Assembly: GCA_945903465.1 (NCBI GenBank)
Contig: CAMDOF010000033.1
Location: 1-53,279, forward strand
Source of the DNA: Opitutus sp. GAS368
GTDB taxonomy: Bacteria > Verrucomicrobiota > Verrucomicrobiia > Opitutales > Opitutaceae
DNA: 53,279 bases
Direction of reading: 5' to 3'
The notes under the pieces are model-generated. The model was not told the DNA's origin. It did not search any database and saw only the letters and a program-made list of their open reading frames with translations. This document shows, in pieces, positions 1 through 8,931 of the stretch (position 1 is its first letter; each line of letters starts with the position of its first letter). The position numbers and the translations under genes were made by a program.

Positions 1-69
1 CAGACCTCACTATCCGACCTCAAACCGGGCGGAACGACGAGCAGGTTCGATTCCCTGGGTTTTGGTGGA
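1..69. repeat. Left terminal inverted repeat of the insertion element
   Basis: It pairs with 2779-2848. The conserved blocks are CAGACCTCA at 1-9, CGACCTC at 15-21 and ACGAGCAGGTTCG at 37-49, followed by TTCCC, with variable spacers of equal length between them. Confidence 0.85.
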
Positions 70-136
70 AAAATCCGCAGGACAGGCACCGCGGGAGGTT
101 GATCTTGGGGCCGGAGTGGAGTGAGTCAGCGGGTAG

Positions 137-2746
137 ATGACCCTCGCCGAAACCGCCCCGCTGCAACTGATCCTGCCCACCGACAAACGCAATCCGTCGT
201 TCAGCCTCTATCTCACCGCGGACGAAGGAGCGATTCACGTTTTCTACGGGCTGGAACTGCTGGAAGTCGTGCCGGCCGAACGGGAGCATATCGCTTACAA
301 GCTGCTGGTGGCCCGTCTCTACAATGCGGGCCTGCGAGTCCGGACCCTGGCGGAGGTTTTCCAGCTCGATCCGAAAACGATGCGGACCTGGGGGCGCGCC
401 CTGCGTTCGCAAGATCCGGCGCTGCTCCAACGCATGGTGCTGGGGCCGGAGGCCGGCCGCAAGCGCACGTCCGCGATCGATGGCTATGTGCGGCAGCGCT
501 GGCCGCAATTGCGGGACGAGGGCTGTCGCAACTACCGGGCAAGACTGCAGCAGGAAATCGAGGACATCTTCGCCACCCGGCTCTCCGGCGAAACGCTGCG
601 CGTGCTGCTGGCGCCGATCAAAACTGCGGGAGCGCCCGCCCCGGCCGCTACCGCCCCGGCCGAATCGCCGGATGCACCACAGGCCCAGCCGCCGCTTGCG
701 CCGGCGATGGCGGCGGCCGACCTTGCTGCCACCGCCGCGGGATCGGCCGCACTGACTTCATCCCCGGCCGTGGCGCGGGAGGAACCGGCCGCGGCGGACG
801 AGGTCGTTCGCCCGGCCGCTTTGAGGGAGACCACTTGCTCGGACGACGCGGCGCGCGCGGAGGATCTGCCGTCCCTGCCCGCCGCTGAGGCCACGGGAGA
901 GGACGCGAGCGCAGGCGGTGCCACGGCCACCCCGTCACCTCCGGCGTCGAGCAAGTCGACTCCCTCCTTTTGGGCCCCGGCACCCGGCGCCGCCATTCTC
1001 TGCGACCACGCGGGGCTGCTGCTCTTTGCCCGCGCCCTCGGGTCGCTGCCCGGGGTCGTGACCCCGCGCGAACCGCTCCTGACGCAATGGCTGGGCAGCG
1101 TCCTGCTCGGTGCTGCCAACGTGGAGCAGACCAAGTATCTCAACTGGGACGATCTGAGTTTGCTGCTCGGTTCGGCGGTGCGTTTTCCCACTCCGCAACG
1201 GGAGGAACTCCAGCGCCTGGCCACGCCCGCCACCGTGGAGGCCGTGCTGCGCTGGAACTTGCAGCAACTCGGTCCGGCCGCCGTGGGCGCCGACTTCTAT
1301 TTCGATCCCCACACCCAGCATTACACCGGGATGCAACCGGTGCTCAAAGGCTGGTGTGCCGCCATCCGCTGGGCCGACAAACTCGTCAACAGCGATTTCG
1401 TGCACACCGCGCAAGGCCACCCCATCTACTTCGAGTGCACCGATAATTACGATGACTTGCGCGCCCGTTTTGCTCCGCTCATCGGGCGCCTGCGCGCCAC
1501 CCTGCAATGGGCGCCGGAGCGCGTGCTCACCTTCGTCGTGGATCGTGGCATCTACAGCAACGAGGTCTTCGCCCAGGTCATCGCCGACCCCGCCGTGCAT
1601 CTCATCACCTGGCAAAAAGGCTACGTCGCCAAACCCGGGGATGCCGCCGCGGTGAGCGGCGCCTTTGGCCTGGAAAGAGTGCGCAACCACGCGCAGGACG
1701 TGCGACTGTATCGGTTTTCCTACCACGATAGAAGCTGGGCCGCCAATCCCGCGTTGCGCCAAATTGTGGTGCGCGCTACCCACCCCGCTGGCGAGACCGC
1801 CCAGCTCGCCATTCTCACCGACGATCTCACCCGCGGCGCCGAGGAAATCGTGCGCCTCATGTTCAACCGCTGGGTGCAGGAGAACGATTTCAAATACCTC
1901 AACAAACACTTCGAAATCAATCAGCTCACCAGCTACCGCAGCGTGCCCTATGCGACGCTGCAGGCCGGGCTCACCGACCGCCTCGTGCCCAGTCATGCCT
2001 ACGTGCAAATAGCCAAGACCGGCCGGGCGCTCCTCCAGCAAAAAGCCCGCCTGCTGCTCACCGCGGACCAGGCGCAGCGCACCGAAAACCAGCGCCAGCA
2101 ACGCCTCGCCGAACTCCAAAAAAAAATCGCCAGCCCGCCCCCGGAAACCCGCGGCGGGCCAACCGCCGAAGCGCCCGCCGAGGCCCCGCCCACCGCCGCA
2201 GCCAAGGCCCTCCGCCAGGAGCTCACAGGGCTGAAGCACGCCAGTAAACGTTTTGAAAAATACCGGGCCGAACGCGCGCTCAAGATCGACGGTCTGCACG
2301 AAAAACTAATCGCCAATCAAGCGGAGAAAGACGCCATGCAGCGGGAAGTTTCACGGATCGATCAACTCGTGGCGCAAGGCATGGTCCGCCTCGACACCGG
2401 CAATAAAACGCTGATGGACGCGATCAAGATCACCGCACGCAACCTGTTTTACCGCGCCCTCGCGCCCTTCAAAGCCGCCTACAACAACTACCGCGACGAT
2501 CACGACTACTTCCGGGAGCTGAGCCAAAGCGCCGGTGTCCTGCGTTGGACCGGCACGGAGATCGAGGTGCATCTGGTGCCCACGGTGAACTATGCCCCGA
2601 AACTGCGTAAGATCATCGACCGCGTGCTGCACGATCTGAACCAAAGCGATCTAACGCTCCCAGATGGCAGCGGCCGCAAAGTGCGTCTGCGACTCACCCG
2701 CAAGGAACAGATCGAAGTGCGGGTGCGCGACTCCGACCAAACTTAA
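137..2746 (+). CDS. Large DDE transposase of the flanking insertion element
   Basis: An 869-residue protein. Residues 40-150 look like a helix-turn-helix DNA-binding region. Residues about 155-290 are an alanine/proline-rich linker. The catalytic core follows: FYFDPHTQHYTG with D386/D390, FVVDRGIYS with D469, and RWVQENDFKYL with E582. The last resembles the R-(3)-E signature of IS4-superfamily DDE enzymes. Residues about 620-745 form a charged coiled coil interrupted by a proline-rich patch, and the C-terminus is basic. ATG 137 is preceded by a GGAG-like stretch. The terminal repeats on both sides support the call. It would cut and paste the element by DDE chemistry; the reading frame is open throughout, so it may be active. 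The exact IS family is not assigned. Confidence 0.85.
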   Translation: MTLAETAPLQLILPTDKRNPSFSLYLTADEGAIHVFYGLELLEVVPAEREHIAYKLLVARLYNAGLRVRTLAEVFQLDPKTMRTWGRALRSQDPALLQRMVLGPEAGRKRTSAIDGYVRQRWPQLRDEGCRNYRARLQQEIEDIFATRLSGETLRVLLAPIKTAGAPAPAATAPAESPDAPQAQPPLAPAMAAADLAATAAGSAALTSSPAVAREEPAAADEVVRPAALRETTCSDDAARAEDLPSLPAAEATGEDASAGGATATPSPPASSKSTPSFWAPAPGAAILCDHAGLLLFARALGSLPGVVTPREPLLTQWLGSVLLGAANVEQTKYLNWDDLSLLLGSAVRFPTPQREELQRLATPATVEAVLRWNLQQLGPAAVGADFYFDPHTQHYTGMQPVLKGWCAAIRWADKLVNSDFVHTAQGHPIYFECTDNYDDLRARFAPLIGRLRATLQWAPERVLTFVVDRGIYSNEVFAQVIADPAVHLITWQKGYVAKPGDAAAVSGAFGLERVRNHAQDVRLYRFSYHDRSWAANPALRQIVVRATHPAGETAQLAILTDDLTRGAEEIVRLMFNRWVQENDFKYLNKHFEINQLTSYRSVPYATLQAGLTDRLVPSHAYVQIAKTGRALLQQKARLLLTADQAQRTENQRQQRLAELQKKIASPPPETRGGPTAEAPAEAPPTAAAKALRQELTGLKHASKRFEKYRAERALKIDGLHEKLIANQAEKDAMQREVSRIDQLVAQGMVRLDTGNKTLMDAIKITARNLFYRALAPFKAAYNNYRDDHDYFRELSQSAGVLRWTGTEIEVHLVPTVNYAPKLRKIIDRVLHDLNQSDLTLPDGSGRKVRLRLTRKEQIEVRVRDSDQT

Positions 2747-2778
2747 AGAACTGGCGGCACCCCCCACCTCTCGGCCCC

Positions 2779-2848
2779 TCCACGAAATTTACGGGGAAGC
2801 GAACCTGCTCGTGCTTTTGCCAGAATCGAGGTCGTTTGCTGAGGTCTG
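2779..2848. repeat. Right terminal inverted repeat of the insertion element
   Basis: Reverse complement of the left end. TGAGGTCTG at 2840-2848 is the outer block and CGAACCTGCTCGT at 2800-2812 the inner one. It lies 125 bp upstream of the start codon of the next gene. Confidence 0.85.
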
Positions 2849-2973
2849 ACTTTAACCCAAGCCTCCCCCTCTCCAAAATCCGCCTGACTGCATCTGTCCA
2901 CAAATACCACGCATACTTTTTTCGATTAACGCGTCTTGTCTTAACTCCACTTTTAAATCACTTCCCGCGCTTC

Positions 2974-5900
2974 ATGAAACGTCGCTCCACCTTTCTCGCT
3001 GCTCTCCTCACGTTTACCGTTTGCCACCTCCCGCCGACCCGCGCCGCCGAAGCCGAGGCCACTGAAGAAAACCCGAAATCGCCGAGCATCGGTAAAATCA
3101 AGGATGCGGGTTCCCGCCGCGCCGCCCCCGAGATCGCCGGCGCCTCCGACGAAGCCGCCCAAGCGATCAAACGCATGCAGGTGCCACCCGGTCTCGAGAT
3201 AAAATTATGGGCCGCCGAACCCATGCTTGCCAACCCCGTCGCTTTTAACTTCGACGAAAAGGGACGTATCTTCGTCGCTGAGACCTACCGCTATCGCTCC
3301 AGCGTGCTCGATATCCGCGACTATATGTGGATGCTCGAAGACGAACTTGCCTGCCGCACCGTCGAAGATCGCGCCGCCCTCATCAAAAAGGCCTTCGGCC
3401 AAACCGGCGAAAAAGAGCTCTCGATCGAAGGTGAAATCGTCCGCGTCCTCGAAGACACCCACGGCACCGGCGTCGCCGACCAGAGCTCGATCTACGCCGA
3501 TGGTTTCAATTCTCCCCTCGACGGCATCGGCTCCGGCGTCCTCGCGCGCCGCGGCAAAGTCTACTTCACCAATATCCCCAGCGTCTGGCAATTCACCGGC
3601 CACCAACGCGCCGAGACGCGCACGGAGATCAGCCGCGGCTACGGTGTGCGCTTTAACTTCACCGGCCACGATCTGCACGGCCTCGCCTTCGGCCCCGATG
3701 GTAAACTTTACTTCAGCAACGGCGATCGCGGCGCGACGGTTAAAACCAAAGAGGGCGGCGTCATCGATACCGCCGATATGGGCGCAGTCTATCGCTGCAA
3801 CCCCGACGGCTCCCAGTTGGAACTTTTCGCCTCCGGCCTGCGCAACCCGCAATCCCTCGTCTTTAATGAACTTGGCGACCTGCTGACCGGCGATAATGAT
3901 TGCGACGCCGGCGACGAGGAACGCCTCGTCCACGTCGTCGAATTCGGCGATAGCGGCTGGCGCATCGGTTACCAATTCGCCCCCCTCGGCAAGGCCGGCC
4001 CGTGGAATTCAGAGCGGCTCTGGCATCAACGCCACTCCGGCCAAGCCGCCTATCTGCTGCCCCCCATTTGTAATCTCGAGGACGGCCCTTCTGGCATCGA
4101 GTACTACCCCGGTACCGGTCTCAACCCGTCCTACGCCGGCTCCCTCTTCGTCACCCATTTCAAGGGCTCCATCGCTCGCAGCGGTATTTATACTTACAAG
4201 GTCAAGCCCAAGGGCGCCTCTTACGAAATCGACGACGCCAAACCGTTTCTCACCTCCGCCCTGCCCACCGACGTAAAATTCGGCCCCGACGGTCGCCTCT
4301 ACACCTCCGACTGGGCCGACGGTTGGCCAAAATCCAAGCGCGGGCGCATTTACGCCATCTCCGATCCGAAGCACCAAAACGACGCGATCATCTGGGAAAC
4401 CAAAGCCATCATCGGCGGCGACTGGACCCAACGCGCACCCGCGGAACTCGTGCGCCTGCTCGCTCATCCCGATTGGCGCGTCCGCCTCGAAGCGCAATTC
4501 ACCCTCGCCGAGCGCGGCGCCAACAGCATCTCCGTTCTCGCCGGCGCGGCCACTCCCGCCAGCAGCCCCGCCCTTGCCCGGCGCCACGCTATTTGGGGTC
4601 TCGGCCAGCTCGCGGCCACCGACAAAAACGCGCTCGCCCCCGTGCGTGGGCTCCTCCGTGATGCCGACGCCGAGGTGCGCACCCAAGCTATCAAGGTCCT
4701 CGGCGATCATCGGATAACCAGCGATGCCGCCGCCTTTATCGCCGCCCTCAAGGATCCGAGCCCACGAGTTAAATTCTTCGCCGCCCAGGGCCTCGCCAAA
4801 CTCAAGCATGCCGCCGCCGCCCCCGCCCTGCTCGCCGCCCTCGCCGCCAACCGCGACGACGATGCCTACCTCCGCCACGCTTTCGTCATGGGACTCGTCG
4901 GCAGCGGCAACCTCCCCGCCCTGACCGCCGCCATTAACGATTCCGCCGCCGCCGTCCGCCTCGGCGTGCTCCTCGCCTTCCGCCGTTTGCAAAACCCGGA
5001 AATCGCCCAGTTCCTCAACGACGCGAATCTCGATATCGTCCGGGAGGCCGCCATCGCCATCAACGACGCCCCCGTCGTCGACGCCCTGCCCGCCCTCGCC
5101 ACGTTGCTGAGTCGTAACCTCACCGACCAACCGATCCTCTTCCGCGCCATCAACGCTCACTTCCGCCTCGGCCAACCCGCCAACGCGACCGCCCTCGCCA
5201 CCTACGCCGCCCTCGCCAACGCCCCCGCCAAGGCCCGCGCCGAGGCCATCGCCCAACTCGCCCAATGGCCCAACCCTCTCCAACGCGATCGTCTCGTCGG
5301 CATCTACCGACCCACCACACCCAAGACCCGCGATCGCTCCGTCGCCGTCAACGCACTCGCCAAAATCACGCCCGCCCTTTTCGCTCCCAGCACTCCCTCC
5401 GCCGTCCAAGCCGCTGCCCTCAACGCCCTCCAAGACCTCGAGGTCGCCGGCGCCGCCGACACGCTGTTCGCCATCGTACAGGATAACCAGCACTCCGGCG
5501 CCACCCGCGCTTCCGCCCTCGCTATCCTCGATAAAATCAAGGATCCCCGTCTCCCCGCGGCCGTAAAAATTGCCGGCGCCTCAACGTCCTCCGAGCTCCG
5601 CCTCGCCGCCCTGCCACTCGCCTCCCGCCTGTCGCCCGAAACCGCCGCCCCCGTCGTCGCCAACCTCATCGCCCTGGGCAATATCGAAGAAAAAAAGACC
5701 GCTTTCCGCACCTTGGGTTTCTCTCGCCAAGCCACCGCTGATACCCTGCTGCTCAACCAGCTAAATGCCCTGGAGGCCGGCCAAATTCCCAACGAGGTCG
5801 AACTAGAACTGCTCACCGCTGCCGCTCGCCGCCAAGATCCCGCCATCAAAGCCCTCCTCACCCAACGCGAGGCCACCATCAAAGCTTCACTCGACCCGCT

Positions 5901-6426
5901 CGCCCCTTTCCGCGTCGCCCTCTCCGGCGGCGATGCCGGCCGCGGCAAGCGCATCTTTGAGACGCAGCCCGTTCTCGCGTGCATCCGCTGCCACCGCGCC
6001 GGCGGTGACGGTGGCGACGCCGGCCCCAACCTCGCCGCGATCGGCTCAAAATACTCCCGCGAATATCTCCTCGAAGCCATCGTCAAACCCAATGCCAAGA
6101 TCGCCCCCGGCTTCGATACCATCGTTGTCACCCGGCACAACGGCGACTCCGCCGCGGGTATCGTTGCTCAGGAAACCGCCACCAGCCTCACCTTGCGCAA
6201 CAGCGAAAACCAAGCCGTCGAAATCAAAAAAGCTGACATCAGCAAACGCGAGAGCGCCCCATCCGGCATGCCGGAAATTTACGCCACCCTCTTAACCCCG
6301 ACCCAAATCCGCGATGTCGTCGAATATATGGTCAGCCTCAAATCAGGAACCCCGGTGGTTGACGAAAACAAGCCCCGCGCCCTCCGCGGCCTGCCCAAGC
6401 CACCCCAACCCGACGCGGAGATTTAA
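2974..6426 (+). CDS. PVC-type secreted protein: beta-propeller, HEAT repeats and cytochrome c domain
   Basis: A protein of 1150 residues from ATG 2974, chosen because it gives a clean signal peptide (MKRRSTFLAALLTFTVC, cleavage near residue 24-26). The longer open frame would start inside the IS right end. Residues about 68-500 match the propeller (glucose/sorbosone-dehydrogenase-like) domain of PVC membrane-bound dehydrogenases. Residues about 515-960 are alanine-rich HEAT-like helical repeats. The C-terminus has a heme-binding motif C1003-I-R-C1006-H1007 followed by a typical planctomycete-type cytochrome domain. It should act in the periplasm as a c-type heme redox protein, perhaps oxidising a sugar; the substrate is unknown. 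The IS ends 125 bp upstream and may have replaced its native promoter. Confidence 0.88.
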   Translation: MKRRSTFLAALLTFTVCHLPPTRAAEAEATEENPKSPSIGKIKDAGSRRAAPEIAGASDEAAQAIKRMQVPPGLEIKLWAAEPMLANPVAFNFDEKGRIFVAETYRYRSSVLDIRDYMWMLEDELACRTVEDRAALIKKAFGQTGEKELSIEGEIVRVLEDTHGTGVADQSSIYADGFNSPLDGIGSGVLARRGKVYFTNIPSVWQFTGHQRAETRTEISRGYGVRFNFTGHDLHGLAFGPDGKLYFSNGDRGATVKTKEGGVIDTADMGAVYRCNPDGSQLELFASGLRNPQSLVFNELGDLLTGDNDCDAGDEERLVHVVEFGDSGWRIGYQFAPLGKAGPWNSERLWHQRHSGQAAYLLPPICNLEDGPSGIEYYPGTGLNPSYAGSLFVTHFKGSIARSGIYTYKVKPKGASYEIDDAKPFLTSALPTDVKFGPDGRLYTSDWADGWPKSKRGRIYAISDPKHQNDAIIWETKAIIGGDWTQRAPAELVRLLAHPDWRVRLEAQFTLAERGANSISVLAGAATPASSPALARRHAIWGLGQLAATDKNALAPVRGLLRDADAEVRTQAIKVLGDHRITSDAAAFIAALKDPSPRVKFFAAQGLAKLKHAAAAPALLAALAANRDDDAYLRHAFVMGLVGSGNLPALTAAINDSAAAVRLGVLLAFRRLQNPEIAQFLNDANLDIVREAAIAINDAPVVDALPALATLLSRNLTDQPILFRAINAHFRLGQPANATALATYAALANAPAKARAEAIAQLAQWPNPLQRDRLVGIYRPTTPKTRDRSVAVNALAKITPALFAPSTPSAVQAAALNALQDLEVAGAADTLFAIVQDNQHSGATRASALAILDKIKDPRLPAAVKIAGASTSSELRLAALPLASRLSPETAAPVVANLIALGNIEEKKTAFRTLGFSRQATADTLLLNQLNALEAGQIPNEVELELLTAAARRQDPAIKALLTQREATIKASLDPLAPFRVALSGGDAGRGKRIFETQPVLACIRCHRAGGDGGDAGPNLAAIGSKYSREYLLEAIVKPNAKIAPGFDTIVVTRHNGDSAAGIVAQETATSLTLRNSENQAVEIKKADISKRESAPSGMPEIYATLLTPTQIRDVVEYMVSLKSGTPVVDENKPRALRGLPKPPQPDAEI

Positions 6427-7205
6427 AGCAAGCACCGCGGATATCCGCGCCAAGAATCTGCGCTCGATGCCGCGGCAGATCCGCAGTTACCCGACAGGCT
6501 GGCGGCGCCCGCACGAAGCCCGCAGCGAACCCAAAGCCAAAACCGCTTCGATAATTAACCGGCGCGGAAAAAATCCTCGTTTCACTCGCCGGGTTGCCAC
6601 GAGCCCCAGCCAGGGACCACGCCCCGCTCGCGGGCACTCGCGACGAGGGCAAAGTCAGGGCTTCGAGGGGCCGTTGCGCTTAGACCCATGCCGGTTGATT
6701 TATCGACTTTGGCTTTTGCGGTGGCACGGGCACGATGCGCGCGCCTCGGAAGCCGCCGTCGAGAATTTAGCCGCCATGGGGATTCCCCGCGACTTCCCCA
6801 ATCGGTTTCACCTTAAACCACGCCATTGCCGACCGGGATACTCAGGCCGGAGCGATGCCGTCGAAAGCCGATCACGAATGCCGCCGGCGGCACCCGATTG
6901 ATGACACCCCTCGGCCTCCCAGGAATATAGCCGATCCATCGGAAGAACGTCATTCCAGCCGCCCATGCTTGGTTGAGGTTCAACGGCATCGTTTCAGCTA
7001 ATTTCGTCGTGGATAAATCAAGAAACCCCAGGCAGAGCGGCCGCACTCCCCAGATCAAACCGCCGGCTGCGGAGAACATTCCCCAAAGACCTTATCCGGA
7101 CCGCTTCGCCCTCCCAAGGGTTGCGCGGACGACCGAATTGAAATTCCACGAGGCGGCGGGAACCTCTTTTCTTTTGGGCTATTCTCCTGCCTGATCTTCG
7201 CCCCA
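6427..7205. other. Intergenic region, no convincing gene
   Basis: 779 bp without a recognisable gene. Just after the upstream stop there is a perfect 14-bp palindrome, CGCGGATATCCGCG at 6436-6449, and a looser pair ATCTGC/GCAGAT at 6457-6481; these could form structure at the transcript end. The open frames here have no domain signature on either strand. Confidence 0.5.
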
Positions 7206-7934
7206 ATGCGCCGCCTCGATCAACTTCTCGCCAATCTCGGTTATTGCAGCCGCAGCGAAGCCCGCGCTTGGATCGCCGGCGGCCGCGTCACCGTCAAAGG
7301 AGTGCTCGCTGACGACTTCGGGCAGAAAGCCCAGCCCGCTGACGTCCAGATCGACGGCGCCCCCCCTGATCATCCCGAAGGTTTACTCCTGGTCTTTCAC
7401 AAACCGCTCGGGCTCGTCTGCTCGCACGAGGCGCGCGAAGGCCCCAACGTTTATTCCCGGTTACCCGAACGCTGGCGGAAGCGCCACCCCATCGTCACCA
7501 GCATCGGCCGGCTCGATAAAGATACCAGTGGGCTCCTGGTGCTCACCGACCAATCTGCGCTCGTGCATCGCCTCACTTCACCCAAGCATAAAGTCCCGAA
7601 AATTTACCGAGCCACAGTTGATCAAGATCTCTCACCCAAGTGGATTCCCCTGTTTGCCGCCGGCACCCTCATGCTTACAGGTGAAACCACCCCTTGCGCA
7701 CCCGCTGAACTCAGATTACTCACACCGCGCGAAGCTGAGATTACCCTCACCGAAGGCCGCTATCATCAGGTCCGCCGCATGTTCGCCGCGGTCGGGGCCG
7801 CGGTACTCACCCTTCACCGCGAGAGCTTCGGCTCGCTCGAGCTCGGTCATCTCGCCGCCGGTCAATGGCGCGAGCTACCGCTCGACACCTTCACCAAGCC
7901 GAACGCGGTCACATCCTCAGCGGACCTATCCTAA
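7206..7934 (+). CDS. rsuA: RsuA-type 16S rRNA pseudouridine synthase
   Basis: A protein of 242 residues. Residues 1-50 are an S4 RNA-binding domain (MRRLDQLLANLGYCSRSEA). The catalytic segment GRLDKDTSGLLVLTD holds the nucleophile D104. SPKHKVPKIYRA at about 129-140 and EGRYHQVRRMFAAVG near residue 190 are typical of the RsuA/RluB/RluE group. E. coli RsuA modifies U516 of 16S rRNA in the small-subunit precursor. The spacing between motifs and the length fit RsuA best, though RluE or RluB specificity cannot be excluded from sequence alone. The ATG is the first in the frame. Confidence 0.9.
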   Translation: MRRLDQLLANLGYCSRSEARAWIAGGRVTVKGVLADDFGQKAQPADVQIDGAPPDHPEGLLLVFHKPLGLVCSHEAREGPNVYSRLPERWRKRHPIVTSIGRLDKDTSGLLVLTDQSALVHRLTSPKHKVPKIYRATVDQDLSPKWIPLFAAGTLMLTGETTPCAPAELRLLTPREAEITLTEGRYHQVRRMFAAVGAAVLTLHRESFGSLELGHLAAGQWRELPLDTFTKPNAVTSSADLS

Positions 7935-8298
7935 GCGGCCAACCGCCGCGCACCGCCCCCTCGACCGATCGGCCAGAACATTCCGATTAAAATCCGCCTG
8001 ATAGTCGGCCACCCAGCAAGCGGGCCCATCAACCCTCGCTCCCGCTCCAGAAAAGTCCCGATCACGAGAGACGTGGATATTACCCTCTCTCACGGGGCCC
8101 ATCGCCAGAAATCGCCCGCGCCCCCTTGGGTCCACGAACGCCTCTGCTTTTGCTAAAAAGCCTTCCCGATTACGCCTCCGCACTGAACAACCAACGCGCT
8201 CGCGACCTTCCGCAAGGCCCCACCGCAAGGCCCCAGTTACTTGATCGCTCGCAGAATTTCGCTGGAACTACGCCCCGAACCGCCGCACACCTTGCTCC
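7935..8298. other. Intergenic region, nothing recognised
   Basis: 364 bp between the pseudouridine synthase and the YhbY-like gene. It is C-rich, with no promoter, repeat or domain-bearing frame that I can support. Confidence 0.4.
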
Positions 8299-8607
8299 AT
8301 GTACGAATTTCCACTCACCAGCGGACAGAAATCTTTTCTCCGCGGCCGCGGGCAGATTATCGAAGCCACTCTCAAAATCGGCAAGGGCGGCCTCACCGCC
8401 CCTTTCTTCGCTGAGTTGCAAAAACTTCTCCGCGCCCAAGAACTCGTCAAGTTACGCTTCCTCGGATCAGATCGTACTGAACAAGCCGCGCTCGTCACCC
8501 AGATCGCCGACGAGGGTCGCTGCGTCCATGTCAGTACCGTCGGCCACACCGCGCTCTTTTACCGGCAAAACCCCGACCCGAAGACCCGCACCATAACCCT
8601 GCCGTGA
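8299..8607 (+). CDS. yhbY: YhbY-like CRM-domain RNA-binding protein
   Basis: A protein of 102 residues covering one CRM domain. It starts with LTSGQKSFLRGRGQIIEATLKIGKGG, with the conserved GKGGLT turn, followed by ELVKLRFLG and a final ALFYRQNP strand. This is the layout of E. coli YhbY, which associates with pre-50S ribosomal particles. It sits after an rRNA pseudouridine synthase, so the two make a small ribosome-maturation neighbourhood, though the 364-bp gap argues against one operon. ATG 8299 gives the standard family length. Confidence 0.88.
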   Translation: MYEFPLTSGQKSFLRGRGQIIEATLKIGKGGLTAPFFAELQKLLRAQELVKLRFLGSDRTEQAALVTQIADEGRCVHVSTVGHTALFYRQNPDPKTRTITLP

Positions 8608-8706
8608 ACTCGCGGCGACCCGCGGGGCAGCTGTCAAAAAACGCAAAAAGCCCGTTAATTTTACCGCCGTGGACAGCGGTACGGTCTGAACCGCGGCGCG
8701 CCGCAT

Positions 8707-8738
8707 AAAAAAACCTGAGACGCCGGCATGAGCCGGCG
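8707..8738 (-). terminator. Minus-strand terminator-like hairpin
   Basis: Read on the minus strand, a 7-bp stem CGCCGGC/GCCGGCG with a 4-nt loop (8721-8738) is followed, after seven bases, by seven Ts (8707-8713). No minus-strand gene lies nearby to be terminated. The T-run is further from the stem than in classic terminators. It lies in the 324-bp gap 8608-8931, which otherwise holds nothing recognisable. Confidence 0.4.
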
Positions 8739-8931
8739 CGCGCTCGGCACCACCATCGGTCCGCGCCCGCCTTTCCCAGCCGCACTCGCCCGCCCCCCGA
8801 GTCCTGCCCGACCAGGCTCTGCCAGACTGCCCAAGCCAACCTCCCCCGCCCGCGACCACACCCACAACAAACTCGGCGACAGGTCGACGCTGGCGATTGA
8901 CGCCCCCGCTCCGACCGTTTGAATTCAAACT

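Larger units (their letters stand above)
1..2848 (+). mobile_element. Insertion sequence with terminal inverted repeats and one large DDE transposase
   Basis: The first bases of the window and the reverse complement of 2779-2848 match as terminal inverted repeats. Both start CAGACCTCA and share the blocks CGACCTC and ACGAGCAGGTTCG at the same spacing. They enclose one transposase gene on the + strand with about 136 bp before and 100 bp after it. The total of about 2.85 kb is large for a single-gene element. The right end may extend two bases further (reading GTCAGACC on the other strand), so the true left end may lie just outside the window and no target duplication can be checked. A window starting exactly at an IS end suggests a contig boundary in a repeat. 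Confidence 0.85.

Noticed and set aside
44..60. A tRNA T-arm-like sequence (GGTTCGATTCC)
   Set aside because: It lies in the conserved terminal repeat of the IS and recurs in the other end; no anticodon or acceptor stem is present.
935..2299. A 454-codon open frame on the minus strand
   Set aside because: It lies antisense to the transposase and is an effect of high GC codon use; no domain or start signal supports it.
4009..5493. A 494-codon glycine-rich open frame on the minus strand
   Set aside because: It is antisense to the HEAT-repeat part of the propeller-cytochrome gene and reflects the repetitive alanine codons there.
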